Assembly (NCBI GenBank): GCA_026874595.1
Contig: CM049319.1
Span: 2,694,601-2,758,600 of the forward strand
DNA from: Sipunculus nudus
Lineage: Eukaryota; Annelida; Sipuncula; Golfingiida; Sipunculidae
Length of the DNA stretch: 64,000 bases
Direction: 5' to 3'
Shown piece after piece: positions 32,769-43,730 of the stretch. The position numbers and the translations under genes were made by a program. The notes below the pieces were generated by a model. It was not told the DNA's origin and ran no database searches. It saw only the letters and a list, made by a program, of their open reading frames with translations. The stretch's first letter is position 1; every line of letters begins with the position of its first letter.

Positions 32769-34292
32769 TTAGATACTATCAATGCAGATCAGAAACGTGT
32801 TTCTGCGAGCTAAGATTACCTGTGATTCGTTAAAGGTTTGGTTGTAACTAACCAGTATAAAATCATGGCCTACCGCTTTTATTTCTGTACCTTTGTATTC
32901 GTACCATGAACAATTGGACTTTTGTAGAGCTTCATTCTTATAGCATTTCTTTCGATCAACTAATACTTCACAGATATTTGTTCTATCAAATACACGCCGG
33001 CAGCGAAGGTGACGCCACCTATATCCGTGTGAGCAAGTCGGTTCTGTCTTCCACTCATTATGATCAGCGTTAGGTCTTAGGGAAAAGAGGATCGGTATAC
33101 TCCATTCTATGTTAAAATGGTCGCTAGGGGAGGGAACTGGTAATCCACATTCGGTCTTGGAAAATATAGGGTATGCACAGAGCAGGCAGTATATGTTCTT
33201 AAAAATTTCTTGTTCATTGTGAAGGGTATTGTACCAAGAAGACAGACAAGCATTTCGTAAGTCTGGATAAGCACATTCCTCATATTGCTTCTCATTATAC
33301 GTATGGCAGGCTCTAACACTTGACTCTACCGGTGCTTTGACTAACAGCTGGCAATCAGGCTCCTTCATTTGCAAAATGTTGCTAATCAGTTCTCCCTTTG
33401 ACAAGTTTGCGAACTTGTGCTCGAAGAAATTTGCCTGGTGATCCTCTTCTGTTTGTTCATCAGTAACGTCCCAATCTTGAAATCGAGGTCGCTGGCAGTA
33501 AACCTCAAGTCTCCAGGATCGCATATTGCGTACGTGATTACACACCGCACAGTGAACATTAGAATAATGAAGTCCGGAGTTCAAATCAGTTACTGGTACA
33601 AACCCATAAGGAGAGACAGTGGACACGTTACAGGCAGAAGTCTTATTTGGACAGTCGGTGATTATTTTAACTTGTGAATCGAGAGAATCATGCAGATTAT
33701 TTCTTGGGAATCCAGGAACTGTACAGACTGATTCTGGAGTGTGCTGATTCTGTTCCCGCCATGCTGAAGCATGGTTGTACTCCTGGGGACACTGTTCCCG
33801 AAAATCCAGACAGCAGTCCTGGTAATACAAACATAACGTATCACAAGAACAGCTGTCCTCAAGCGACTCAGCCCTCTGACCACAACGGTTTCTACATTTT
33901 GCACAATCCGGTAGACGTAACTCCAATTCCTGACGGGTTGGTAAAGCACTGACCAGCCTAGAAGGAAAGAGTGAGTCATGATTTGCTGAAACACTTGTCA
34001 CGGTCGGAATTATCGTACTTACTGAATGATAGGTTTCCTTTAGCAGGGCGTCTCTTGTAAAAATTGGTCTTGTGTTATGCTTTTGATCGTGGTCTGTCGT
34101 CTGCGCATACTTCTTGATAGTTACAAACACTGGGTTATCGTCGGAACTCTTCGCGGACACAGTGCGCGAAACGACTCTACTAATAGGATGCTGTACTTCT
34201 ACTCTTTCAGAATGTCTCCCTGTCACTTCACCCGAAAATAAAGTTATCACAGGTATCACTAACAAGTGCATCATAGCTACAAAACACGTCAT
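32769..34292 (-). CDS. receptor gene, ectodomain with somatomedin-B module
   Basis: The best start is the ATG at 34292: it gives MTCFVAMMHLLVIPVITLF, a good signal peptide. The frame is open for 55 codons further upstream but that part lacks signal features. Residues ~130-168 form a somatomedin-B module with the spacing CxxxC...CxC DxxC...DCC...C and one extra Cys (PDCAKC). A Cys-rich domain of ~300 residues with NxS/T sites follows, ending in IKAVGHDFILVSYNQTF, as in Methuselah-like molluscan receptors. The frame ends with TAA at 32769, 10 codons before the 7TM region and in the same frame. Either the gene is inactivated by one nonsense change, or the stop is a sequencing error or read through, or a secreted ectodomain is made. 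Confidence 0.85.
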   Translation of the reverse strand: MTCFVAMMHLLVIPVITLFSGEVTGRHSERVEVQHPISRVVSRTVSAKSSDDNPVFVTIKKYAQTTDHDQKHNTRPIFTRDALLKETYHSVSTIIPTVTSVSANHDSLFPSRLVSALPTRQELELRLPDCAKCRNRCGQRAESLEDSCSCDTLCLYYQDCCLDFREQCPQEYNHASAWREQNQHTPESVCTVPGFPRNNLHDSLDSQVKIITDCPNKTSACNVSTVSPYGFVPVTDLNSGLHYSNVHCAVCNHVRNMRSWRLEVYCQRPRFQDWDVTDEQTEEDHQANFFEHKFANLSKGELISNILQMKEPDCQLLVKAPVESSVRACHTYNEKQYEECAYPDLRNACLSSWYNTLHNEQEIFKNIYCLLCAYPIFSKTECGLPVPSPSDHFNIEWSIPILFSLRPNADHNEWKTEPTCSHGYRWRHLRCRRVFDRTNICEVLVDRKKCYKNEALQKSNCSWYEYKGTEIKAVGHDFILVSYNQTFNESQVILARRNTFLICIDSI

Positions 34293-34457
34293 CGATAGCC
34301 TATTAAAAAGCGAGTTTCGCAAAACAAAGTGTACCTTTATTGAATCCGGCAGACACTGGCCATCAAAACATCTACTGCAGACATATATACTTGTGGGGCA
34401 AAAACTACTTGCAAATGATATGTGATTCATTGGTCCATCCCACACCACACAGTACAC

Positions 34458-36490
34458 CGGAAGTGCAAATTACCAGCTGTCTGCACCTCTTAATGTATTG
34501 CGCTTTCATTTTGTTTTGTTTTTCTCTGTACAGACTGTTTCCTGTCACCCAATCTCGTGACAAAAATCATTAAAGCCCTTGTCGGTATTTGGTTAGCTTT
34601 TATTTGTGCAGTCATTGGTTATGTTGAAATTGGTATCAGGCGGGTCCATCAGTGTAAACACCTTCGTATGACATTTGGCGATGCATTAAAGCCCGCCTAT
34701 TAATGATAACATTGACTTTTCTCGTATATTGCATCATAAATCACAAAGTTACACAGGAATAAAAAAAAAAAGAACGTAAATAATTTATAAAGGTCAAGCG
34801 GTACTAACTCATATTTTTTTCAACTCTCCTTGAAATTACAGCATTTTGAGTTTCTCATCAGTCTTTTAAAACAATGAGTCCAGTGACTACGACCTCTGAC
34901 TAGGTAACCTCAAAATATACACATTTTTCCATCTTTGTCAAATAGGCCATATAAAAAAGATGGAAGGTTTGGTATGACAAGTTTTATTTTTCAAATGTAT
35001 CCACAATCTTTTTTTAAGGAATGGGCCTTGTGACCTTCCCCTTTGACCTACAGACCCCGTATTTAAAAGAATCTCTACTTAAATGCTGGGTTAATAATGA
35101 TTCTAGTTTGAAGCCGATCTGTCCATCCAAACCAGAGTTATCATCCATAAACTAATTTTTTAATAGACTGACCCTGTGATGCCTAAAAATAAGGGAAAAA
35201 ATCACCAACAAACAATTTAAAGGACTGCGAACTTGATCTTTGATTTAATGGCCCCAAATCGATTGGGTTCTTACTTTAGCTGTGACCCACATATCAGTCA
35301 ATTATGAAATCAATATGTCAAACCAAAGTGGAGGTGGGGTTATCATCTGGAAAAAATGTAGTTAGACGGACGGACAGAGAGACGGACAGACGAACACACG
35401 GACGAACAGGGTGATTTCTATAGGGAACTCGCTTTTATCACTAAACACATCAGGTCTCAGGGCACGAGATGAAAGCACAGCTAAGAAACTGATATGACTG
35501 CTGTCTTTACAAAATTATAAATAAATACAGGTGAGGCCACCAGCTTTCGGAAACTAACAAAATTAGACATGGTCAATATTCAAGGTAAGATTCATGACAA
35601 TCCATTCATTACTTATCAACATACTGAAGGTTTTGTATCCAGTTTTTAATTATTCGGGGGAGGGGGGCTTCTTACAAGTCCTACAGCTCGGAGGATTTCC
35701 AAGATGATTTTTTATTAACCTCCGTTTTCAGCGGTTTATTATTTTCCCTTGCTTATGGACGGATGGACGGACGACGGGCAAAGCGCAAAACCAATAAGTT
35801 GACTTTCAGAAATGAATTTGACTAACGTGGTCCGTTTCAACCAACGACCATTGCTTTTGACAATACACTGGTATATTATTATAATCCTTTAAACACTAAA
35901 AACTCCTTTACCACAATAATAATCTATATACGGTAGGCTGCAAATATTGAGATATCTGCCTGAGGGTTCAGACGTCGCAAACAAACATCAATAAAAATAA
36001 TCTGACCTATAATTCATGTACTTCTACTTGTTTATCTTATGTGAATAAGATACTTACATCGTAACATTTATTTTAAAGTTGGGGTTATTAAATGGATTAA
36101 AGACGAAGCCTTGGATAACTTAATGTGGTCGGATAATGGTGCTCAGAGGGCCCCGCATTTCTGGTAGTGCTGGAAAAGTTACATATGAGTAAAAGTTTGG
36201 ATTACAGCTTGAAAATATGACAAACAGAAACAGGAATTTTATCAATATGCATAAGGGAACAAAATCCTGGTGGTTCACGTCATATTAAAGAAGATATGTC
36301 TGAAATCAGGATGACACATTTAGTTCATCATAAGCTCTGCACTATAGAATTTTGCAAACTGTTATTCATTCAACGCCTACATTCAATACGCAACGGTTAT
36401 CGCAGTCGTTCTATAAACCTCCTTCATGTATAGTCCCTGCTTTGCGTGGTATCTTATTGTGCATCCTCCAACTGCAAACTTTAAATCTAC
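34458..36490. other. intergenic DNA with GACGGACGG-rich repeat traces
   Basis: GACGGACGGACAG-type runs at ~35367-35408 and again at ~35757-35775 are typical ends of molluscan interspersed repeats. The surrounding text (GACCTTCCCCTTTGACC at ~35031, ATCTGTCCATCCAAA at ~35118) looks like a degraded member of such a family. No coding frame is supported. Confidence 0.4.
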
Positions 36491-36812
36491 TAAGCTGAAC
36501 GCCTTGTTTTAAACCTAAAGGTCTAAGTGTTTAAAAGCTAAATGCCAAGGCGTTCCAAAGCTGACCCCCGGGTATTAAGATACCGAACGTCTAGGTTTTG
36601 AAAGGAAAAAAGTCTAAGTATTTAAAAACAGAACATCCAAGTGTTTAGATGCAGAATGCCGCGGTGTTTAAAAGCCGCACGCCAAGTCGTTTAAAAGCTA
36701 AAGGTTGATGTGTTTAATAGTTGAACACCCAGGTATTAAATGCAAAGAACAAAAATATTTAAAGCTTGTGCCAAGGTATATTAAAAAGGCATAACATGTA
36801 GGTGTTTCAACT
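36491..36812. repeat. degenerate 23-bp minisatellite, about 14 units
   Basis: Aligning the text in steps of about 23 bp shows units near TGAACGCCAAGGTGTTTAAAAGC, each with several differences. Clear units include AGAACATCCAAGTGTTTAGATGC, AGAATGCCGCGGTGTTTAAAAGC, CGCACGCCAAGTCGTTTAAAAGC and TTGAACACCCAGGTATTAAATGC written in succession. High divergence means the array is old. Confidence 0.75.
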
Positions 36813-38004
36813 TCTGGCCTTTGAAATGTGAAGGGTAACGTTGTATTTTAAGATGTCGTGAGTAAAATGTTAATTATTTTAAGTTCAATTGATTGAGTGG
36901 TAGTTCGGCCGTCTGACCCTCTATTAATAAGGCTCAAATCGTGACCACAACTTAAAATCAAGCAAAGTACGCACAGGACTAAAAAGGTTGGTATCCCTGG
37001 TATTTTATTTTTCAGAATATATATAGTGCGGGCGGGTCGATTTCTTTTCCCTATTAACTATATATTAAAAATAGGGATAAATTTTATTATTTTTTAATGA
37101 CAGAACTGTCCGTAAATTAAATTGGTAAATTTCTACTGAACCTCAAAATGAGCATTTTGATACGGGGGTCAAAGAGTTTGCGTTGTGTCTGAGATGCCAA
37201 TTTTCTTTTTGGCTTATGAGAAAATTTAAGTGGAAAGTCGAAATAAGGTCACGGTAACCAATATTCACGGGGCAACAAGGGCAAAAACAAGATTTTTTAC
37301 AACTTGAAAAATAAGATTCTTCTCAGGATCCGATGATTTGCTCAGATATTTTGTGCTGTTCGAAAAATCTAAGTTATGTGCCTCAGCATTTTTCAATGAA
37401 ATATTTGAAGATCCTATGTGTATGCATAATGTGTTTGGTAAAGAAATATCACAAATATAATAGGTAATAATCACATGCAAAACAAACGATACGCTTCAAT
37501 GGGACAAAAGGTGTAAAAATTTACTGCAATTGCTTCCGGGGTTATTGAGATAATACGTGAAGGAATCCCGGGATGGCTGCTTCAAAGCGATACCTGACTA
37601 CTGATTGGTCGGTTATCATTCGGTAAATTCTCAAAAATTAATAATTTTTTTCAGTAAATACGCATAATGGTAAGACTTGTGTTTCAGATATACTGAAACA
37701 TCAGCGTACATCGTTAAATCTTCAGTAAAGCGTAACCACAGTCACGGCAATTAAGGAAATTGTTCATTAAATTGTTTTCTATAACAAAATCAAGTTGATA
37801 CCTAGCTGCTGCATTCTTGTGATGAGGAGGCTCCATCATATCAATCCAAACCTATTAAATAATTGAAAGTCAAATTCAGATTGAGGTTCTAAAATGGCTC
37901 TAAAAGCTTTAAAAAATGTATTATTAATTATACGGTACTCCTAACGGAACTCCAAATTATATTATTATTATAATACTGCTATAAAAAAGATTTCTCTTTT
38001 GTTA
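36813..38004. other. intergenic DNA, no gene seen
   Basis: A 71-codon minus frame at 37480-37265 has no domain. Nothing else stands out. Confidence 0.5.
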
Positions 38005-38950
38005 ATTACGGTAATACTGCACCGAAGACTGTCTTTTGAGACTATTTGCGGGAATACCGCTTCTGCTTCTTGGCGCCAGCTGTAGTGTTTATTACGGTAA
38101 TACTGCACCGAAGACTGTCTTTTGAGACTATTTGCGGAAATACCGCTTCTGCTTCTTGGCGCCAGCTGTAGTGTTTATTACGGTAATACTGCACCGAAGA
38201 CTGTCTTTTGAGACTATTTGCGGAAATACCGCTTCTGCTTCTTGGCGCCAGCTGTAGTGTTTATTACGGTAATACTGCACCGAAGACTGTCTTTTGAGAC
38301 TATTTGCGGGAATACCGCTTCTGCTTCTTGGCGCCAGCTGTAGTGTTTATTACGGTAATACTGCACCGAAGACTGTCTTTTGAGACTATTTGCGGGAATA
38401 CCGTTTCTGCTTCTTGGCGCCAGCTGTAGTGTTTATTACGGTAATACTGCACCGAAGACTGTCTTTTGAGACTATTTGCGGGAATACCGCTACTGCTTCT
38501 TGGCGCCGGCTGTAGTGTTTATTACGGTAATACTGCACCGAAGACTGTCTTTTGAGACTATTTGCAAGAATACCGCTTCTGCTTCTTGGCGCCAGCTGTA
38601 GTGTTTATTAAGGTAATACTGCACCGAAGACTGTCTTTTGAGACTATTTGCGGGAATACCGCTACTGCTTCTTGGCGCCAGCTGTAGTGTTTATTACGGT
38701 AATACTGCACCGAAGACTGTCTTTTGAGACTATTTACGGAAATACCGCTTCTGCTTCTTGGCGCCAGCTGTAGTGTTTATTACGGTAATACTGCACCGAA
38801 GACTGTCTTTTGAGACTATTTGCGGGAATACCGCTACTGCTTCTTGGCGCCAGCTGTAGTGTTTATTACGGTAATACTGCACCGAAGACTGTATTTTGAG
38901 ACTATTTGCGGGAATACCGCTTCTGCTTCTTGGCGCCAGCTGTAGTGTCT
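38005..38950. repeat. 86-bp tandem array, 11 units
   Basis: ATTACGGTAATACTGC recurs exactly every 86 bp from 38005 to 38865, and the array ends at 38950 (11 x 86 = 946 bp). Units differ by only a few substitutions (for example GGGAATACC/GGAAATACC and TTCTGC/TACTGC). Each carries the short palindromes AAGACTGTCTT and TTGGCGCCAG. There is no length variation and no unique spacer, so it is a young minisatellite/satellite block. Confidence 0.98.
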
Positions 38951-40287
38951 ATTACGCGATACACTACGATGAAAGAGAGAATAAATCGTGACGTGGTTAG
39001 TAATCTAACACTTCATGCAAAAAAAAAGGAAACTTTTCACCATCGAATTCGTTTCAATTTCATAAACTAGCTGAGAAGCAAACTCGGTATTAGTTTATAA
39101 AAAATACACAGAACATGCGTGTTATAAATTAATTCCCATTTCTTAGACCTTTGTAATTAATTAATTAATATTTTACATACAATATGATAAAATGTCTGAT
39201 TCAATGCGATCTGCAGAATGTTCTTCTAAAATAAAATATTATATTTCTCAAGTTTGACTTGAGTTATATTAAGTTATCAAGGTACTATAAAGTTCCTGTA
39301 AAAGTAGACAATGGAAAGTGGTGTCACCACTTAAAGCCACCGAATCTATATATGGAACATATTGAAATATATATATATTTCTCATACCATGAACAAATGC
39401 AAGGAATGAACATAACCCAATAAAATGTGCTCAGGTCGCTTTTTCTCTTTTGTTATATTTTACTTTATTATTTCTTATGAAATTCCTATTTAAAATATTA
39501 AAACCTCGAAACGATTTGGCTCTCGAGTCCTGTATCGATCGCTGTCACTCCAATGCGGAATATTGCTAATACCGAAACTGTGGTGTGTGAGAGCAGTAAT
39601 TGACTGCCTGCCTGAACAACTGCTAGCGTTCCACCTGACTAGCCCATTCACAAAGATGTTTGATCACTTTATTGCTGATCCCCATGATTATTATTATATT
39701 CATATGTATTATACTGTGTTTAAAATGTTATAAAAACATGAAAATACTTTAGATTTGCCCTATTCGGCACATTTCGCATTAGAACTTGATTCAGCTCGAA
39801 TCAAATGCTACGCAGTATAATTTTTAGGAAAGGTACACAGGTATTAAATATACACGGATGAACGTCCAATTTTGCAAGTTTCCTTGAGCGTGTCGTAAAC
39901 TGTAATATCGTATTCATACAATAATCATATTAATTTAATAAGTTCATAGCGTAAGCTATCATAGTGGGTATAGTCAATTTCGTCCATGCTAATGAGTGTC
40001 CGGCTGAATCACGCTTGCCTGCACAAACCGGCTTCCGGCTGCGCCAGCGAGTCGTTTTTCTCCTCAATCTACATGAGAAACTGCATTTGCGAAAACCCGG
40101 AACAGGCAATCTTTGCCGATATCAAATATACCTATAACTTGTCTATAATTTATATACCTCAATTTACCTACCAGTTAAAATAAACCGGAATCGCTTTATT
40201 TGAATTTATATAAAAACAATTCCTGCAGGCCAATAGGAATTACCACATATCCTCGTACCCTTATACACGAGCTAGACTTTAAAAGCT
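38951..40287. other. intergenic or upstream region, no gene seen
   Basis: AT-rich; TTATACACGAG and related AT motifs near 40261 could belong to the promoter of the gene that follows. Frame 39986-40183 has no domain. Confidence 0.45.
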
Positions 40288-40353
40288 AGTGTCGGCACTC
40301 AGAGGTCAAGCGAGTGGGAATGGTGTCAAGCAAACAGTATAACAGTGAAGACG
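40288..40353 (+). other. candidate first exon of the PPxY protein gene
   Basis: The stretch ends GAAGACG followed by GTGAGTAGG, a strong 5' splice site (exon end 40353). The left limit is a guess. An ATG at 40320 opens 11 codons that stay in frame across the junction to the exon at 41333. No cDNA support; linkage to the coding exon at 42355 is inferred from order and strand. Confidence 0.4.
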
Positions 40354-41103
40354 GTGAGTAGGCCCCGTCTGTACAGTGGTTCGATATCCCGTGGAGTGAG
40401 TGTTTTGATCCACTGTGTGTCTGTGTATACAGAGGCTTTTCTACAAATCGCTGTATAGTCCGGTATATGCATGGCATGTTCGGAGATTCTTACGGCGACT
40501 TTTTGAACTTTAACCTCATATGTCGTGTTTGAAGCTAAGAAAAAGTAATCTTGTCATCACTATAGGGTCCTATGGACCTGACAAACAGTGAAAGGAAGCA
40601 TGATTCCGCTGAAATTAAAACTGAACTTCAGGAATCTCCTTAACACATTTAACAAGGTTGGTGGTATGTAAACATGTATGTACCTTCCCAGTTTTCCGGT
40701 CAACTAACCAATCTGGCCTGAATAGCCAGTTGGTTCGGGTCTTAAAGCCCAACAGACTTTACTTTGCACCTATAAGAACTGCTTTCCTTTGTGTTTGCAT
40801 ATATTGGAACAATACAAAGATACATGTATGCCTAACTCTGGGCTTTGTTGCCCACGAGTCGCTAGTGGGTTTACCTTTTATTTTCTTGAAAAGAGAAGGG
40901 TGCTCTACAACAAACCATAATGTGTCTGACTGCGACTTGACCGTTATGATCTGTTATGTTTAAAATTCAAGTACGAGGAATGAAATAAAGAAACAGGTTG
41001 CGCGAACCAGTGTCCGACATTTACCAAAGGTCTGTATAGGATATGTAACCAAAACGCACTCCAGGACTCTATAACAATTCATGCCGTGGTGCCTATGCAG
41101 GGA

Positions 41104-41136
41104 CACACGCACACACAGACATACTGACACAAACGA

Positions 41137-41176
<40 letters not shown>
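41104..41176. repeat. (CA)n(TA)n(GT)n microsatellite
   Basis: CACACA, then ATATAT, then about 28 bp of GT, together self-complementary. Confidence 0.9.
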
Positions 41177-41332
41177 CTGCTCAGAGTATAAATAGTCATG
41201 TGCGGTCACATTTAGGTTACAGGATGAACATAAGGATATGTATTTCTTTTCTAGATTTCACATTATGAAACTGGAAAAGGTATTTAAGACCAGTCTTTTT
41301 TTTTTTGTTTTTTATTATTTCCGGAATCCCAG

Positions 41333-41400
41333 ATACGGCGTCCATCAGTGGCATACTGGGAGATACGAGTCAGATGAATGACCGCGATTACACGTAGAAG
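41333..41400 (+). other. candidate second exon (5' UTR or upstream ORF)
   Basis: Bounded by a long T-rich tract ending TCCCAG at 41332 and by AAG/GTAAAC at 41400, both good splice signals; 68 bp. Joined to the exon ending 40353 it continues a 32-codon frame that stops at TAG 41395, just before the donor. This looks like an upstream ORF. Inference only. Confidence 0.45.
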
Positions 41401-42017
41401 GTAAACTTGTTCTTTTTTCTTAGTATTTATATATGTTTCAAATTATATACAAAAAAAATTACCTGTTTATAATTGATTGAAAGTATAAATAAACACAACG
41501 GGTATTGCAAACACAGTATTCATATGACAGCGGACATGATGCACCATTCATTTTATTTCATTTTAAGTGTTTTATCTGTGTATGTACGTGCCTAAGGCAG
41601 GGCAGACGGACTTAATTATTACATGGGGAATGGTAATTGATATTATAAGAAGCTTTGTTCACACAGTTGTTCCTATTGCAAAAAGGGAATGGCTACGGAA
41701 CATTTAATTGTGATCACATATTTTGAAGCACAGCACTTACAACCAGTTTTCTTTGCACCTCGACATGTATTAAACAACTATCTAGCCGTCTAATGGTTAA
41801 CATATTATGGTTTGCATTATATCCCTAATTTGTTTCAGTAAATGATATATTAAACATGTGACATTTTCTTCAAAACGTCAATCTCGAGAAAGGTATACCG
41901 ACAGAGTACATGACTGAGCAGGTGCGCATCAGTCGAAATATATCTTTAATATTTCTAAGAAAAAATGACGAAGGACATGTGAAAACAAGGTACCACCAGA
42001 TTCAAGTTGGCACCGAA

Positions 42018-42340
42018 CGAAAATAAGTGATGCATATCGTTGAGTTTACAGATTTGAAAAAAAAGAAAATAAGTGATGCATATCGTTGAGTTTACAGATT
42101 TAAACAGAAAGAAAATAAGTGATGCATATCGTTGAGTTTACAGATTTGAACAAAAAGAAAATAAGTGATGCATATCGTTGAGTTTACAAATTTGAACAGA
42201 AAGAAAATAAGTGATGCATATCGTTGAGTTTACAAATTTGAACAGAAAGAAAATAAGTGATGCATATCGTTGAGTTTACAGATTTGAACAAAAAGAAAAT
42301 AAGTGATGCATATCGTTGAGTTTACAGATTTGAACAGAAG
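42018..42340. repeat. 46-bp minisatellite, seven units, abutting the coding exon
   Basis: AAATAAGTGATGCATATCG recurs at 42021, 42067, 42113, 42159, 42205, 42251 and 42297, exactly every 46 bp with 1-4 substitutions per unit. Every unit contains GAGTTTACAG and (mostly) TTTGAACAG/AAAAG, both possible 3' splice sites. The last unit ends about 15 bp before the ATG at 42355. Confidence 0.97.
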
Positions 42341-42354
42341 GTTATATAGGAACC

Positions 42355-43576
42355 ATGCCTTGTAAATGTGGGAGGTCCAGCGTCTTTCTCTGTGGAATGT
42401 GTGGCTTCTTTGGAGGATGGGCGTTGATGTGTGTGGGGCTACCTTTGTACCTCCTACAGACCAACATAGCCATGTATTACGCAGGCTTCACTGTCCTCAT
42501 TCTGGCCGGTGTCATTGGCGTCGGAGGATGCTGCACCTGCATGTGTGCTGGATGTGACTGCTGTGAACCTTGCAGGGAGAAAATCACGAGTCAATGTGAA
42601 TGGACAATCCGCGAGAACTGCTGCACGTGTTGTACTGACACTGGTGGACTTGCATTATCAGGATGGGACAACGCCAATGTACAATGTACTTGTTGTGAGT
42701 GTTGTATGCAAGAAGGGGAAACCCCTGGCAGCGCCTGGGACCATTCAGGATCACGCTGGCAGACCAACATAACGAGCAGGTATAGAGCTTTAAACCCATT
42801 TTAACCCTGACTATCCTTAAAATGTAATAAGCTTGATTAAAAGCAGAATATTACATTTTATTACCTCCGCCCCCGCGAATGGGAAACGAAAGTTAAAGTG
42901 ATAAGCAGAATTCGCACAAAACACGTCATAAAATAACATTGTATATTATATCATATATACCGCAAATGTCATAATTGATTTTTGTAGCACTAAATCATAA
43001 GAATACAACTCTGCTGTGTAGACGCCCGTTTAGTCCTGATCGAGGTGTCGGTTATATGCTGCAGAATATATCGAGTTTTACTTACAGCAGCCTCACGGTG
43101 ACAAAGCAGCTAGTGTTAAACCAAACAAATGAGCAGGTCTCGGTCAGAATTATACATCACTGATGAAGTAGAATAATTATATATTAATATATATGATTAT
43201 GATAAAAGGTCGGCCGTATTAGTGAAGTAGAGTGGACGGGCCTTAATAAGATATTTCTGTGGTTCCGACTTTTTCAACCACAGATGGTTGTTATGCCATC
43301 GTTATATGATGCACTTTAATTGTCTCTCGTTTATTCAAATTATATAAATTCGTTTATTTTATTTTTCTCTTGTACCCGACCAGCCAACCAGCTTCATCAT
43401 CAGGGAGTCGTCCACTGGAGTTAGTAGTCAACTTGCAGCTGTCAGATGGCGCTGTGAACGAAGGTTTCTCTGTTGGGGACCCACCATCTTACGAGGTAGT
43501 GATGCGTAAACCAGGAAAATATATACCCGGTGAAGACAAACCGCCATCTTACACAGATATCATATCAGGATTATGA
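42355..43576 (+). CDS. Cys-rich membrane protein with two PPxY motifs (two coding exons)
   Basis: Coding exons 42355-42779 and 43384-43576 are joined by an intron with GTATAG at 42780 and a T-rich tract plus CCGACCAG at 43383. The split codon AG|C keeps frame and gives 205 residues. Residues ~9-32 and ~38-62 are hydrophobic (FLCGMCGFFGGWALMCVGL; YYAGFTVLILAGVIGVGG). Then come about 20 cysteines in CC and CxxC pairs (CDCCEPC, NCCTCC, CTCCECC). The second exon encodes a Ser/Pro-rich tail with DPPSYEVV and KPPSYTDI, PPxY motifs that bind WW domains such as those of Nedd4-type ubiquitin ligases. The Cys clusters may be palmitoylated or bind metal. Family not recognised. Confidence 0.8.
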
Positions 43577-43730
43577 ACATGCTGCTCATCTTGTATTCTT
43601 GTTGTAATTCAACAGGGTGTTATTATCATGGCGTGTCCTTAAGTTAAAGAGGGGCATTAAAACATGTGGTCGTTAACGGATGCCTCACACTGTTATAAAA
43701 TCGACTGGGAACAAAAAAGATGATTCTTTT
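43577..43730 (+). other. 3' UTR of the PPxY gene
   Basis: Non-coding sequence directly after the stop at 43576. No canonical AATAAA was found before the tandem duplication at 43731, so the transcript end is unknown. Confidence 0.3.

Noticed and set aside
32744-32769. Frameshift or mini-intron between receptor ectodomain and 7TM
   Set aside because: Both parts are in the same frame and the only GT-AG pair that removes the stop is 37 bp and breaks the frame.
38005-38950. Possible CRISPR array
   Set aside because: The 86-bp units are contiguous and nearly identical with no unique spacers, and the genome is animal.
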